Part shown: one piece after another, positions 25,738 through 36,000 of the stretch | Position numbering within the stretch: position 1 is the first letter of the stretch | Layout: every line of letters starts with the position of its first letter | Assembly (NCBI GenBank): GCA_035566435.1 | Contig: DATMRF010000085.1 | Location: 8,898 to 72,897, forward strand | Reading direction: 5' to 3' | DNA: 64,000 bases | Origin: DATMRF01 sp035566435 | GTDB taxonomy: Bacteria; Verrucomicrobiota; Verrucomicrobiia; Limisphaerales; UBA8199 | Notes under the pieces: generated by a model | Told to the model about the DNA's origin: nothing | Database searches by the model: none | What the model saw: only the letters and a program-made list of their open reading frames with translations | Translations under genes and position numbers: made by a program

Positions 25738-27690
25738 ATGTCATTGTCGCTTTACGCCCGCAAAGCCTTGGTGTGCTGGCTTTTGGCCGGCGCGCTGTCC
25801 GGTGCCGCGGTCGCCGCTACCAATTTCGTCGCCAATGGCGGCGAATATGGGATCACCGGGTCGATGCCCGGCGATCAGGTTCATCCGGCCTTGAGCCTCA
25901 GCCCGACCGGCGGCTTCCTGGTTTGGGAAGACAACATCACCGACGGCGACGGCCTGGGCATAAGCGCGCTGCAACTCGACAGCGGATTTTCGGCTTTTCG
26001 TTCGCCTTTTCGCGTCAACATTACGGGGGCGAAAGACCAGGAGCGTCCGCAGGTCTCCCTCCTCAACGGAGGCGGCGCGGCCTTTGTCTGGCAGGGCGGG
26101 GCTATGGGCTTTCAGCATATTTACGCGCGATTCCTTTCGGCAGCAGGAACCTGGCTGACGACCAACGATATCGTGGTGAACACCGCCGCGAATTACCAAA
26201 TCAATCCGGTGGTCGCCACCCTGGCGAACAGCAACGTCGTCGTGATTTGGGCCAGCTTTAATCAATACACAGCCTCGAGTATGCAGGATGTTTATGGCCA
26301 GCTTTTCAGCCCGGACGGCCAGAAAATCGGGGACGAGTTTCTCGTCAACCAGTTCACCGTTTTTAACCAACGCTCTCCTGCGGTGGCTGCGCTCACCGGC
26401 GGAGGCTTTGTAGTCGCCTGGGTCTCCGAGCAGGAGCGCGGCCTGGTAGCAGGTTCGGGTGAGTTCGTTTATACCGCGGCAACCAATCAGGTCAGCGTGG
26501 ATGTTTACGCGCGGTTATACGGCGCGAGCGGCGCGCCGGCGAGCAACGAAATCCTTGTCAACAACTCCTTTAACCCCTGTGCCAGCCCGAGGGTCGCCGC
26601 CGCTTCGGATGGCCGCTTCATGGTGGCTTGGGCCCAAAAGGACCTTTCCAACAGAAGCAATAGCTGGGACATCGTCGCGCGCTCGTTGTCCAGTGCCGGG
26701 GTCCCCGGCAATCTGGTAACTGTCAACACGACCCTTTATGGCGACCAGTTCGCGCCGGATATCAGCGCGGCGGGAACCGACTTCCTCGTAGTGTGGACCA
26801 GTTTGGGCCAGGATGGTTCGATGGAAGGTGTTTACGGCCAGTTCCTGCGGAGCGACGGGACGCTCGTCGGTGGAGAGCTCCCGGTCAACACCACCTGGAT
26901 CAGCAAACAAATGCACCCGGCCGTGGCATCAGACGGGTCCAGCCGGTTTCTCACAACGTGGAGCAGCTTCATCGGCATCCCCAATAGCTTCGACTTGTTC
27001 GCGCAGCGCTATGTCAGGTTCGAGGCGCCGTTGCAGGCGATGAACGCGCCGTTCGTTTATGCGCCTTTTTCGGTCGTCAGCAACGTCTATCAGCCGCAGC
27101 TCCAGGTTTCGTGGCCGAAGCAGATTGGAGTCTCTGTTGACCATTATGATGTGTACGTGGACGGAGCCTCGAGTCCCGCCGTGAGCCTGGCCTCCAATAT
27201 CTGGGTGATGACTGCCTCGAACGGCCTGACGGCGGCCAGCACGCACACATTCCAAGTCGATTACGTCGTGACCGACGGACGCCAGTCCCCCATATCGCCC
27301 GCCGCGAGCGGGAGAACATGGATGGGCTATAGCTGGTATGGAGCCGTGCCGTTTGAATGGATGTCCTTGTTCTACGGGTATGACACCTCTAAGTGGCCGG
27401 TGCCGGATGCCGCCGTGGCGTCGGGCGGGCCGACGGTTTTGCAGGTGTTCCTGACGGGCGCGAACCCAGTGGCGGCCAGCACCTGGTTGCGGGTCGGCAT
27501 CAGCTCCACGCCCCAAGGGTATTTCCTGACCTGGAATCCCCAACCCGGCCTGACGTACCAGGTTCAGACCACAACCGTTTTGGGCACGTGGACCAACGTC
27601 GGAGCCTCTCGCTTCGCGGCGGGCGACCAGGACTCCATGTATATCGGATTGAACAACGTCGGCTACTACCGGGTGCTCCGCTTACGTTAA
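25738..27690 (+). CDS. Secreted beta-repeat protein with FYR-type C-terminus
   Basis: 650 aa from ATG 25738, 20 bp after the secretin stop; signal peptide ALVCWLLAGALSGAAVAA. Residues about 50-430 contain repeated units of 55-65 aa with the pattern (Y-G-Q-x-F-x-x-D/S-G-x3-G-x-E-x-x-V-N), as in SMEGVYGQFLRSDGTLVGGE followed by LPVNT, suggesting a beta-propeller. A fibronectin-III-like segment follows (LQVSWPKQIGVSVDHYDVYV). The C-terminal 60 residues (YQVQTTTVLGTWTNVG ... YYRVLRLR) match the tails of later proteins in the run. Function unknown; probably a surface or matrix protein and a candidate cargo of the adjacent secretin. Confidence 0.7.
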   Translation: MSLSLYARKALVCWLLAGALSGAAVAATNFVANGGEYGITGSMPGDQVHPALSLSPTGGFLVWEDNITDGDGLGISALQLDSGFSAFRSPFRVNITGAKDQERPQVSLLNGGGAAFVWQGGAMGFQHIYARFLSAAGTWLTTNDIVVNTAANYQINPVVATLANSNVVVIWASFNQYTASSMQDVYGQLFSPDGQKIGDEFLVNQFTVFNQRSPAVAALTGGGFVVAWVSEQERGLVAGSGEFVYTAATNQVSVDVYARLYGASGAPASNEILVNNSFNPCASPRVAAASDGRFMVAWAQKDLSNRSNSWDIVARSLSSAGVPGNLVTVNTTLYGDQFAPDISAAGTDFLVVWTSLGQDGSMEGVYGQFLRSDGTLVGGELPVNTTWISKQMHPAVASDGSSRFLTTWSSFIGIPNSFDLFAQRYVRFEAPLQAMNAPFVYAPFSVVSNVYQPQLQVSWPKQIGVSVDHYDVYVDGASSPAVSLASNIWVMTASNGLTAASTHTFQVDYVVTDGRQSPISPAASGRTWMGYSWYGAVPFEWMSLFYGYDTSKWPVPDAAVASGGPTVLQVFLTGANPVAASTWLRVGISSTPQGYFLTWNPQPGLTYQVQTTTVLGTWTNVGASRFAAGDQDSMYIGLNNVGYYRVLRLR

Positions 27691-29960
27691 TGAGACTTTC
27701 TATGCTGCGACTATTCAAGAACTCCTGGTGGTTCCTTTGCCTGGCGCTTGGGGCTCAGTCGGCCTCCGCGTTTTCGATGTGGGGTCTGCGCGAGCCGTAC
27801 CATGTTCTCCCTCTTAGCTATATCGCCGACTTCTCCTTCACCCCGAAAAACATAGGCGAGGAATTCCGATGGAACATGCCGACGCTCTACTACACGTACG
27901 ACCAGGCGTTCTACGATTATTTCGGGTCGAACGGCGTCTTTGCTGTGGATTCGGCGGTGGCGATTCTCAATGGGCTGACCAATGTCTCATCTTACAGCGC
28001 CGATCTCTCCGAGTTCCCGCCCGCCTCGACCCGGATCAACTGGGCCGCCTCGGCGATGCACCTGTTCGACCTGAAGTCCTGCGCGTTGGAGAACCTGGTC
28101 GAACGGCTCGGCCTGGCCGACCCGGAACGATTCACCTGGACCTTGCGCAACCGTATTCCTACTCCCGCCGGTTGCCCGGTTTTCATTTACACTGTGATTA
28201 AGCGCAATTTCGACCCCGTGACCCTGGCCCCGTCAAGCTATGTCAATGGCAACCTCTACACCTATCAAATCGTCGAACTGTGTCCGGTGATAGACCAGGC
28301 GGATGCGGTTGAAATACTGGTGGATCCCTCGGCATACTACGCGACAGCCGTCGCGACTCCGAAAATGAGCGTCGCCGACACTTTCTTTTACGGCTACTTC
28401 TATAACAGCCTGACGCGGGATGACGTCGGCGGGTTGCGGTATCTCTACGCCACCAACAACATGAATGTGGAAAACGCCGGCCCCGGCACGTTCACGTTCG
28501 TGACGAACTTCACGCCTCAACTGCTCTTCACCTCGAATTTAACCCTGCTCGCCGAGGCGGCTTTGACCAACGATCCGGTGACGCTCGCAGGTTTGTTCCC
28601 CGGGCTAAGCATCGTTGGTTCAACGAACTTTTTCACCAACATCTATACCACAAATCTGAGTATTTACTTTACGAATGCTCCCTGGGACCCTGTCGGCACT
28701 CCTGCCCACCTTGCGGCGATCACCAATGTTACGGCTAGCGTGCAGACGCTTTTTCAACATACTTTTGGCAACCTTTTCACCGTGGTCTTTACCCCCAACG
28801 GCTGGATCCTCGTGCCGGTCATCAATATTCCTGGAGCCGGCCCCGCCTTCGTCACGGCGCAAACCACGACTGTTTCGACTACCAATAACCCGTGGGGCCC
28901 GGTTGGCTCCACGGTTATCACCACGAATACGACTTCGACCACCTACATAACCAACCTCGTCACCGGTGATTACGTCCTGTTGCCCACCAATCTCTGTGCC
29001 GTCAGCATCCTGTCGGCGCAATTGACCAACGTCCTATCCTTCACGAACCCGGTCACCTCCGCCGCCAACGTCCTGGCCAACACGAACGTGATCGGCACGA
29101 CCCTTACCGTCACGCAGAACATCGTCAACTATTTCACCAACCACGTCTTCGTCATCCATCCGATCAATTGCGTCCAAACCAACTTCTCGCTGCGCGAGGG
29201 CATCGAGAAGGTCAATTTCGTCCGCCGGGATTTCGATTCCTTGTTCAACCGGTTCTGGAATCCCATCACCAACTTCTACACGGCGATCGCGGTGACCAAT
29301 AACGTCGCTGTTCCACAGGTCATCCAACGGATTGTCACCGCCCCGGACATCCTCTTCTCAGCGGCCGACCTGGTCACTGGGCCGACCGCTACTCCGCTCA
29401 TCATCCCGTCGTGCGCACGCCTGGTTCCGACCCTCGACACGACCGGGATTCCGCCGGGGTCAGGTGAGTTCGGCCCCGGCACCATCCAGCCCCAAACCGG
29501 GGTGCCGACCTTCACCTTCAACAAAGTCGGGCCGATCTTCCTTAATTTTGGCCCGTTCTTCATCGACGAAAAGACTGCGGACCTGGATTTCATCTGGGGT
29601 TCTTTCGACGGCACGACCAACCCGCCAATCGTGTACCCGGTCGGGACCAGCATCACCGCTCTGGAAAACCAGGTCTTCATGCAGTTCCTGCCGCTCGCCA
29701 TGACCAACGGTTCAGTGGGCGTTTATTACTTTCTACAGTTCACCGGCAGCGGCGGTCAGCCTCCGTATTCGTTCTCGCTGACACCGGGATCACCCGGCCT
29801 GCCGCCCGGCTTTGCCCCGCCACAGGCCGACGGAACGCTCTCCAATGGCGTGATCACCGGAACGCCGACCCAGGCGGGCACATTCGATTTGAGCATCCGC
29901 ATGACCGATGCCGCCGGTCGCTTCATTGATCACCCGTATGCCATTACTATCCGCCCGTGA
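27690..29960 (+). CDS. Secreted Thr/Asn-rich protein with C-terminal He_PIG domain
   Basis: 756 aa. The ATG shares its A with the previous TAA stop (27688-27692), so translation is coupled. Signal peptide WWFLCLALGAQSASAF. The N-terminal 200 aa (MPTLYYTYDQAFYDYFGSNG, then FAVDSAVAILNGL) looks like a folded domain reminiscent of matrixin-like proteins, but I see no HExxH zinc motif, so no peptidase call is made. The middle 400 aa is rich in TN pairs and beta-prone. The end, PPYSFSLTPGSPGLPPGF ... GVITGTPTQAGTFDLSI, is a putative Ig (He_PIG) domain. It is the only protein of the five without the FYR tail. Confidence 0.65.
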   Translation: MRLSMLRLFKNSWWFLCLALGAQSASAFSMWGLREPYHVLPLSYIADFSFTPKNIGEEFRWNMPTLYYTYDQAFYDYFGSNGVFAVDSAVAILNGLTNVSSYSADLSEFPPASTRINWAASAMHLFDLKSCALENLVERLGLADPERFTWTLRNRIPTPAGCPVFIYTVIKRNFDPVTLAPSSYVNGNLYTYQIVELCPVIDQADAVEILVDPSAYYATAVATPKMSVADTFFYGYFYNSLTRDDVGGLRYLYATNNMNVENAGPGTFTFVTNFTPQLLFTSNLTLLAEAALTNDPVTLAGLFPGLSIVGSTNFFTNIYTTNLSIYFTNAPWDPVGTPAHLAAITNVTASVQTLFQHTFGNLFTVVFTPNGWILVPVINIPGAGPAFVTAQTTTVSTTNNPWGPVGSTVITTNTTSTTYITNLVTGDYVLLPTNLCAVSILSAQLTNVLSFTNPVTSAANVLANTNVIGTTLTVTQNIVNYFTNHVFVIHPINCVQTNFSLREGIEKVNFVRRDFDSLFNRFWNPITNFYTAIAVTNNVAVPQVIQRIVTAPDILFSAADLVTGPTATPLIIPSCARLVPTLDTTGIPPGSGEFGPGTIQPQTGVPTFTFNKVGPIFLNFGPFFIDEKTADLDFIWGSFDGTTNPPIVYPVGTSITALENQVFMQFLPLAMTNGSVGVYYFLQFTGSGGQPPYSFSLTPGSPGLPPGFAPPQADGTLSNGVITGTPTQAGTFDLSIRMTDAAGRFIDHPYAITIRP

Positions 29961-29994
29961 TCCCATGAGCCCACCCTCCTTTTTTGCCCACGCT

Positions 29995-32900
29995 ATGAAA
30001 CGCATTGTCGGTTACGCCTTGGTCGCCGTTGGCCTGGGTGGTCTTTGCTGGGGTCAGCCCATGCCCTTTTATGTAAACGACGGCGTGGTGAATTCACCGC
30101 CCGATCCCGCCCCACAAATTGATGCCCTGAATTTCATCAACAACAATACGTTCACAATCATCATCACCAACTTTGCAATTAATTCGCAGCTTTGGGATTC
30201 CAGCGATACCGTCAATTTCACCAATAACGGCGTGATGACCGGGGCGCCCGGGTTCCAGCTCGATACCGCCCCGTCCTATAACGGGTTCCGCGTGCGCGCG
30301 GGCAGCATCGTCAATAACGGCACGATCAATGTCGGCGGCGCCACGAACCTGATCGCCGGCTTCAACGCCGCCACCGGCGTTACCATCTTCACGGGCCTGC
30401 CCAAACTGATTGGCAACGCGACCAACATCGTTAATTCAGGCGCGCTGAACCTCGGGTTCGAGTCGTTGTGCACTCTCAGCGGTGAGAATGTTGATATGAC
30501 CCGCGGCACTCTTGCCATGCAGCAAACCGGTGTCGATGTTTACAACGGCAGCTTCTTCTTTAACGGGGGCATGTTTTCCGGATACTGGGGTCTGGGTTTC
30601 AACACTAATATCAACCCGGCCCGTTATAACTTTCAGGGCGCCACTACCCCGGTCCATACCGTGACCAATCGTTATTACACGGTCTTTGGTCAAATCCTGG
30701 GCGGCAGTGCCAATCAACTCTCGTACGTGGACGACGTTTTTACGACTCCCAACAACCGCGAGGTGCGGGCTGTCTTTCTCGCAAACACCAATCTGACTCT
30801 CCAACCAAAGGTCTATTTCCCCGAACCCCCCACAGCCTTGTCCCCCTTTGGAGACATTGTGGTTGAATGGTCCTCCGCTTTCACCGATGCCGCCGGCAAT
30901 GTTACCACCAACTACCTCTACCTGTTCGATGCCTTCGGGTTCAATTTCGGCGACAACTTCCCGGCGAATGAGTTCGGCCTGGTCATCCATGACTTCGCCG
31001 GCCCGAACCCGGCGTTTATCCCCTACAACTACCTCGGACCGTTCTTTTTCACTTTTGGCGGAGGTTTCCTTAATTTCAACGGCGGCTTTTTCCCGTCGCC
31101 CACACCGCTGTTTCAGCCGGGTTCGGATACACCCGCAAGCATCATCCCCGGCGGCACCTTCCCCAATATCAACGTCACGAATCAGTTTGCCGCCTACGAA
31201 GGGCTCTTTCTGCCTTCCTCGGCGGTGCCGGCCGACATCGCCGGCGGCAACGTTACCAACCTGCCGGGTCGCATCATGCTGACGGCTGACAAATTCATGG
31301 ATCTTTCGCATGCGCATATCTCGAGTCTTAACTATCTCTCGCTCACCTCGACCAACCATTTCGCCGGCAGCGAACAGGCCCAGATATCCTCACCGTTTTG
31401 CGATATCAACCTGCGCAGCACCAACGGCTTGCTGACGATCACCAACCTGCTCAGTCCAACGCTCGCGCACCCGGAAGGCACAATCGAGTGTTACAGTGCT
31501 CGATTCACCAACGTGGTGGGCACCATCACCAACAGCTTCCATGTCCTGTTCGTCAACAGCGTCCTTTCGCCTCAGGCTCCGTCACGGGTCCAGAGTCTTA
31601 CGTTGCGTAGTACGAACTTCACCGGTCTGCCCGACAGCATCGTGATCTCGGACGTGCTGAACATCTTGAGCAACAGCTTCACCATTGATACCACCAGCCT
31701 CACCATCGCCACCAACGCTCCGGGCTCCCCGACCCCCACCGGCGCTATTAATCTCTTGAGTTCGGCGATCGTCTTTTCAACCGCCACGCCGCGGCTGCAG
31801 TACCTGACCAATTACGGCTTCATCCAAACCCTGAACGCGGTGTTCTTCGGCGGCTCCCGCAGCGCGCCCTATTACAGCTCAACCTTCAACGAACCCTACC
31901 GGGTCTTCGTCAACCGTGGCGGCGTCACTAACTTCGGCAGCCTCATTTGGGCCACCAATTTTCAGAACAGCGGCACCTTCTGGTCGCAAAACGGCAACAT
32001 TTCCCTCCAGTTGTGCCTGTCGGCCCTCATGACCAATGGCACCTTCCTCGCCCCTGGCAACAGCGGCACGATTGATCTCGAAGCCGCCAACCTGTTCATC
32101 AGCAACCATGTCTTGCTGTCCAGCGGCTCTCTCACTCTGGCCATCACCAATTCGCTGGATGACGGCAGCCTCGCCGGCAACAGCGCGGATGCTATCACGA
32201 ACAAAAACTTCTGGAGCGTTCGTGGGCTGAACCTCCTGGCCGCGCCCGCCGCGGGCAGTCTCCTGGGCACGACTGTCACCAATACCGATCCCAGCTACTC
32301 CGACATTCCCAACGTTTGGGCCGCGGCGGACCTCGGCACTACTCCTGCCGGGTTCGCCGGTAACTCCGCCCTCGGCCATCTCATCCTCGACGGCCTCGAC
32401 CCCGACAGCCATTTCACCTTCAGCGGCGTCGGCGTCAGCAACGCGCTTTATGTCGATCTGCTCGACCTCCGCGGCTCCACCGCGACCAACATCGATGCGT
32501 TCAAAAGCTATATTGGTGTGACGATTAACCCCGGGATGAAGATTTACTACGGCCAGGCCCTGGCGAACGGCGTCTCCATCGCCGAACGCCTCAATGGGAA
32601 GAACGGTGGCGGCTTCCTCTGGGTCAGCAATTATAACACCGGCTTCTTCTCCTCGATCAACGTCGTGTATCCCGACGGTTCCACCAACCGCCTCAATGCC
32701 GCTCTGGTTAATAGCTGCGACATCGACTCGAACAACAACGGCATCCCCAATTGCATTGACCCGGCGCCCATCTCCATTCTGTCGCCCGCCGGCCTGGCTC
32801 TTGCCGTTGCCGTCACTTACCAGCCTGCTGCGGCCGCTGTCGTCTCGTGGACCGCTTTCCCGTCCACCACCAATTTCCTCTATGCGGCCCCTCTCAGTGG

Positions 32901-33027
32901 CGCCGCGAACTGGCAGTTGGTCACCAATTTCGTCTATTCGGGCCGTTTCCCCAGCCGGGTCGCCGTCACCGATTTGATCAAAACCAACGCGCCCCGCTTT
33001 TACCGGGTCCGCGTCAGTTCGCCTTGA
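29995..33027 (+). CDS. Large secreted beta-helix-like protein with FYR-type tail
   Basis: 1010 aa from ATG 29995, which gives the signal peptide RIVGYALVAVGLGGLCWG; ATG 29965 would add ten residues. Residues 30-750 are short irregular beta repeats rich in Asn, Thr and Ser (GSIVNNGTINVGGATN, NIVNSGALNLG), typical of right-handed beta-helix or autotransporter passenger structure. No transporter barrel is present, so export must use another route. SCDIDSNNNGIPNCIDPAP near 920 resembles a thrombospondin-3 calcium motif. The C-terminus ends FYRVRVSSP. Probably an adhesin or surface fibre; no enzyme motif seen. Confidence 0.65.
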   Translation: MKRIVGYALVAVGLGGLCWGQPMPFYVNDGVVNSPPDPAPQIDALNFINNNTFTIIITNFAINSQLWDSSDTVNFTNNGVMTGAPGFQLDTAPSYNGFRVRAGSIVNNGTINVGGATNLIAGFNAATGVTIFTGLPKLIGNATNIVNSGALNLGFESLCTLSGENVDMTRGTLAMQQTGVDVYNGSFFFNGGMFSGYWGLGFNTNINPARYNFQGATTPVHTVTNRYYTVFGQILGGSANQLSYVDDVFTTPNNREVRAVFLANTNLTLQPKVYFPEPPTALSPFGDIVVEWSSAFTDAAGNVTTNYLYLFDAFGFNFGDNFPANEFGLVIHDFAGPNPAFIPYNYLGPFFFTFGGGFLNFNGGFFPSPTPLFQPGSDTPASIIPGGTFPNINVTNQFAAYEGLFLPSSAVPADIAGGNVTNLPGRIMLTADKFMDLSHAHISSLNYLSLTSTNHFAGSEQAQISSPFCDINLRSTNGLLTITNLLSPTLAHPEGTIECYSARFTNVVGTITNSFHVLFVNSVLSPQAPSRVQSLTLRSTNFTGLPDSIVISDVLNILSNSFTIDTTSLTIATNAPGSPTPTGAINLLSSAIVFSTATPRLQYLTNYGFIQTLNAVFFGGSRSAPYYSSTFNEPYRVFVNRGGVTNFGSLIWATNFQNSGTFWSQNGNISLQLCLSALMTNGTFLAPGNSGTIDLEAANLFISNHVLLSSGSLTLAITNSLDDGSLAGNSADAITNKNFWSVRGLNLLAAPAAGSLLGTTVTNTDPSYSDIPNVWAAADLGTTPAGFAGNSALGHLILDGLDPDSHFTFSGVGVSNALYVDLLDLRGSTATNIDAFKSYIGVTINPGMKIYYGQALANGVSIAERLNGKNGGGFLWVSNYNTGFFSSINVVYPDGSTNRLNAALVNSCDIDSNNNGIPNCIDPAPISILSPAGLALAVAVTYQPAAAAVVSWTAFPSTTNFLYAAPLSGAANWQLVTNFVYSGRFPSRVAVTDLIKTNAPRFYRVRVSSP

Positions 33028-33065
33028 TTCTTAGGAAGTTTGTCGGTCAAGAAAGTGTGAGTGCT

Positions 33066-36000
33066 ATGTGTAGATTGCGATTGAGTATTAAATCTTGGAA
33101 CCCGCTCGGCTTGCTGCCGTTGGGGTTGCTGGCCGGTCTTGGGCTGGCCGCCACCAGTGCCTGGGCCCAGCCCGCCAACGATCGTTTTCAGAACGCCACG
33201 CCGATTGGCGGCCAATTCGGCTCTGTCGTCGGCAGCAATCTCGGCGCCACCAATCAACCCGGCGAACCCAGCCACGCCGGCAACCCCGCCACCTGGTCGA
33301 TCTGGTACGCGTGGACCGCGCCGGAGTCCGGCGAGGTGACCTTTGATACGCTGGGCAGCACCAACGCGGTGGGCCAAATTATGGATACGGTGCTGGCCGT
33401 ATATACCGGCTCTACCGTCTCTCAACTCCTCCAGGTCGCCGCCAATGACGACTATTATCCGCTCAGGCAACAGCTCGAGGAATCCCAGACTATCGGCACA
33501 GGCCCGGGCAATCTCGCTTTTTTTGTTCCGATTATAGTACCGTTTGCTGGTCCCAGCGTGCTTCGGTTCAATGCGGTTGCCGGCACGACGTACTACATCG
33601 CGGTGGACAGCAAAGTGAACCAGGGAACAATCTCGCTGAACTGGGCATTCCGGCCGTCAGGTGCTTTCCGCTTCGCGACCGAGAGCTTCGATTACAGCAG
33701 TCAACTATTCGGGACCTCGCCGACGCCGGTCCCGCTCTATATGTGCTCCGAGGCGGAATCTTTACCGGACTGGGAAAGTACCCACGACAGTTATTATCGG
33801 TTCGACCCGGAGGGCGTGCTGGTCACGGTCACCCGTGTGGCTGGCTCTTCGGGCCGTATGTTCGTTGATTATGCCACGAGAGACGGGACCGCCGTGGCCG
33901 GCTTCGATTACAAGCCTATCTCCGGCACTTTGGTGTTCGACGATTTTGAGATGAGCAAGACGCTCGTAATTGCGATGGGCAACTCACTTAGTTTTTCGTC
34001 GCGTGATTTTTCGGTTGTCCTCTCCAACCCGCGCCCGGCTCCGCTGGAATCGCCCAACGTGTCGCCCCCTCGGCTGGACGCCCCTTTCGCGACCGCGACC
34101 GTTCGGATCCAGTCGCTCGAAAATCCCCAGAGCGACCCGGACCAGTACCCCGACCCTACTAGTGGAGCTGCTCCTACGCATGATGTTTACAATTTTCTGC
34201 ACAAGAATTTCCGTGTTCCGCGGGATATCAACAGTTATTGGACCAGGGTTCAGGTCAGCGTCGCGCGCACGCTCAAGCTGACGGCCCCTAACGCCAATGA
34301 CAACGGTGCCTCCATCAACTACCGGGTCAACGGCGTAATAGGTGTGGATATTCCTCCTCAGGAGTTTAACAATTTCTTTCCTCTCAACCCCGGCTCCGAA
34401 TACGCCATTCCCGAGCCGTCCCAGGCCTGTATTTGGATTTATCCCTGGCAGAATGTCACCAACTGGAACAACTGGGATTTTCAAATGTCTGGCAATACGC
34501 CGAACGCTGACGGCACCGTGACGGTACCGCAGAGCGGACTCGGCATTATCGAATTCCTGGTCAGGAACGACACGCTCACCAAGTTCAACAAAGACTTCAA
34601 CATCACGATCTACCGCCAGGATCACAATGCCAACCAGACCGTAGGCGAGATCAACGAATGTCACGTTACGATTCTTTTTGATGACGCCACACCGCCCGCA
34701 GGCTCGGTCGATGAATTCTACAATACGGATTTCGGCAGCCAAATGAAGCCACCGGTGTCCACAATCCCCTCCAACCAGGCGCACCCCGGCACCGACGGGA
34801 CGGTTTGGGATTTGGCGGTGCAGCCCGATGGGAAGACCCTCCTCGTGGGCGAATTTGCCACTTACAACGGGACCACCCGGTCCTGCATCACGCGCGTCCT
34901 GCCAGCCGGCGCGGTCGATTTAACTTTCGACCCCGGCAGCGGCGCCAATGACGGCGTGATTAGCAAACTGGGTGTGCTGCCCGATGGCAGCGGCCGCATG
35001 ATGATCGGCGGTTCGTTTACCCATTTTAACGGCGGGGTCCGAAAGTTCATCGCCCGCCTGCTTCCCACGGGGCAGCAAGATACAACCTTTAACCCGCTTC
35101 AAGATCCCGATGGCACCATTTGGGCCCTGGCCGTCCAGACCAACAACCAGGTGGTTATTGGCGGGGATTTCACTGCCATAGGAACCGTCCCCCGCGCCCA
35201 TATTGCGCGCCTTAACGCCGACGGCTCCCTTGACACCAGCTTCGACCCAGGCGGGAACGCGCCGAATGACACGGTCTGGTCGGTGGCGGTTCAACCCGAC
35301 GGCAAGATCCTCATTGGCGGCCAGTTCACCAGCCTGGGCTCCCTGAATCTCGGCGGTCTTGCCCGGCTGAACAGCGACGGTACCGCGGATACCGCCTTCA
35401 ATGCCAACCTCGTTCCGGGTGTGGACGGCACGGTTTATACCGTGGTGCTGCAGAACGGCAGCGACATAGTGATCGGCGGCGAGTTCCAGCATGTCGGCAT
35501 TGCCCAGCGCACGCGCATTGCCCGGCTCAAAGGCGATGCCACCGTGGACAATACTTTCAACTCCGGCACCGGCTCGGACGACACCATCTATAACATCAGC
35601 GCGCAACCGGACGGCTCTATGTACGTCGGCGGCATCTTCAGTTCCTATAACGGCACGCGCCGGTCAGGTCTGGCCCGGCTCTATCCGGACGGCACAGCCG
35701 ATACCACCTTCCTCGATACCGCCTACAACCAGTTCGCCGGCTTGCACCGCCGGTATTTCGAGCGGCAGGCCTGGCCGGGCCCCGGCCCCGATCCCAACCC
35801 GGATCCGCGGCCTTTCGTTTATGCCTCCCAGGTTCTACCGGATGGCAATGTGGTCGTTGGCGGCGGCTTCAAACAAATTGGTGGTGGCCAGGCTGATGCC
35901 AGCATCCGCTTCGATCCCGATTACCCGTATACCACCATCGATACCAACGTCTGGACCGAGCCCAAATCACGCGACGGTGTGCGTAACCGCAACAATTTCG

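Noticed and set aside
27690..28400. Metalloprotease call for the 756-aa protein
   Set aside because: Matrixin-like flavour only; no HExxH zinc motif seen.
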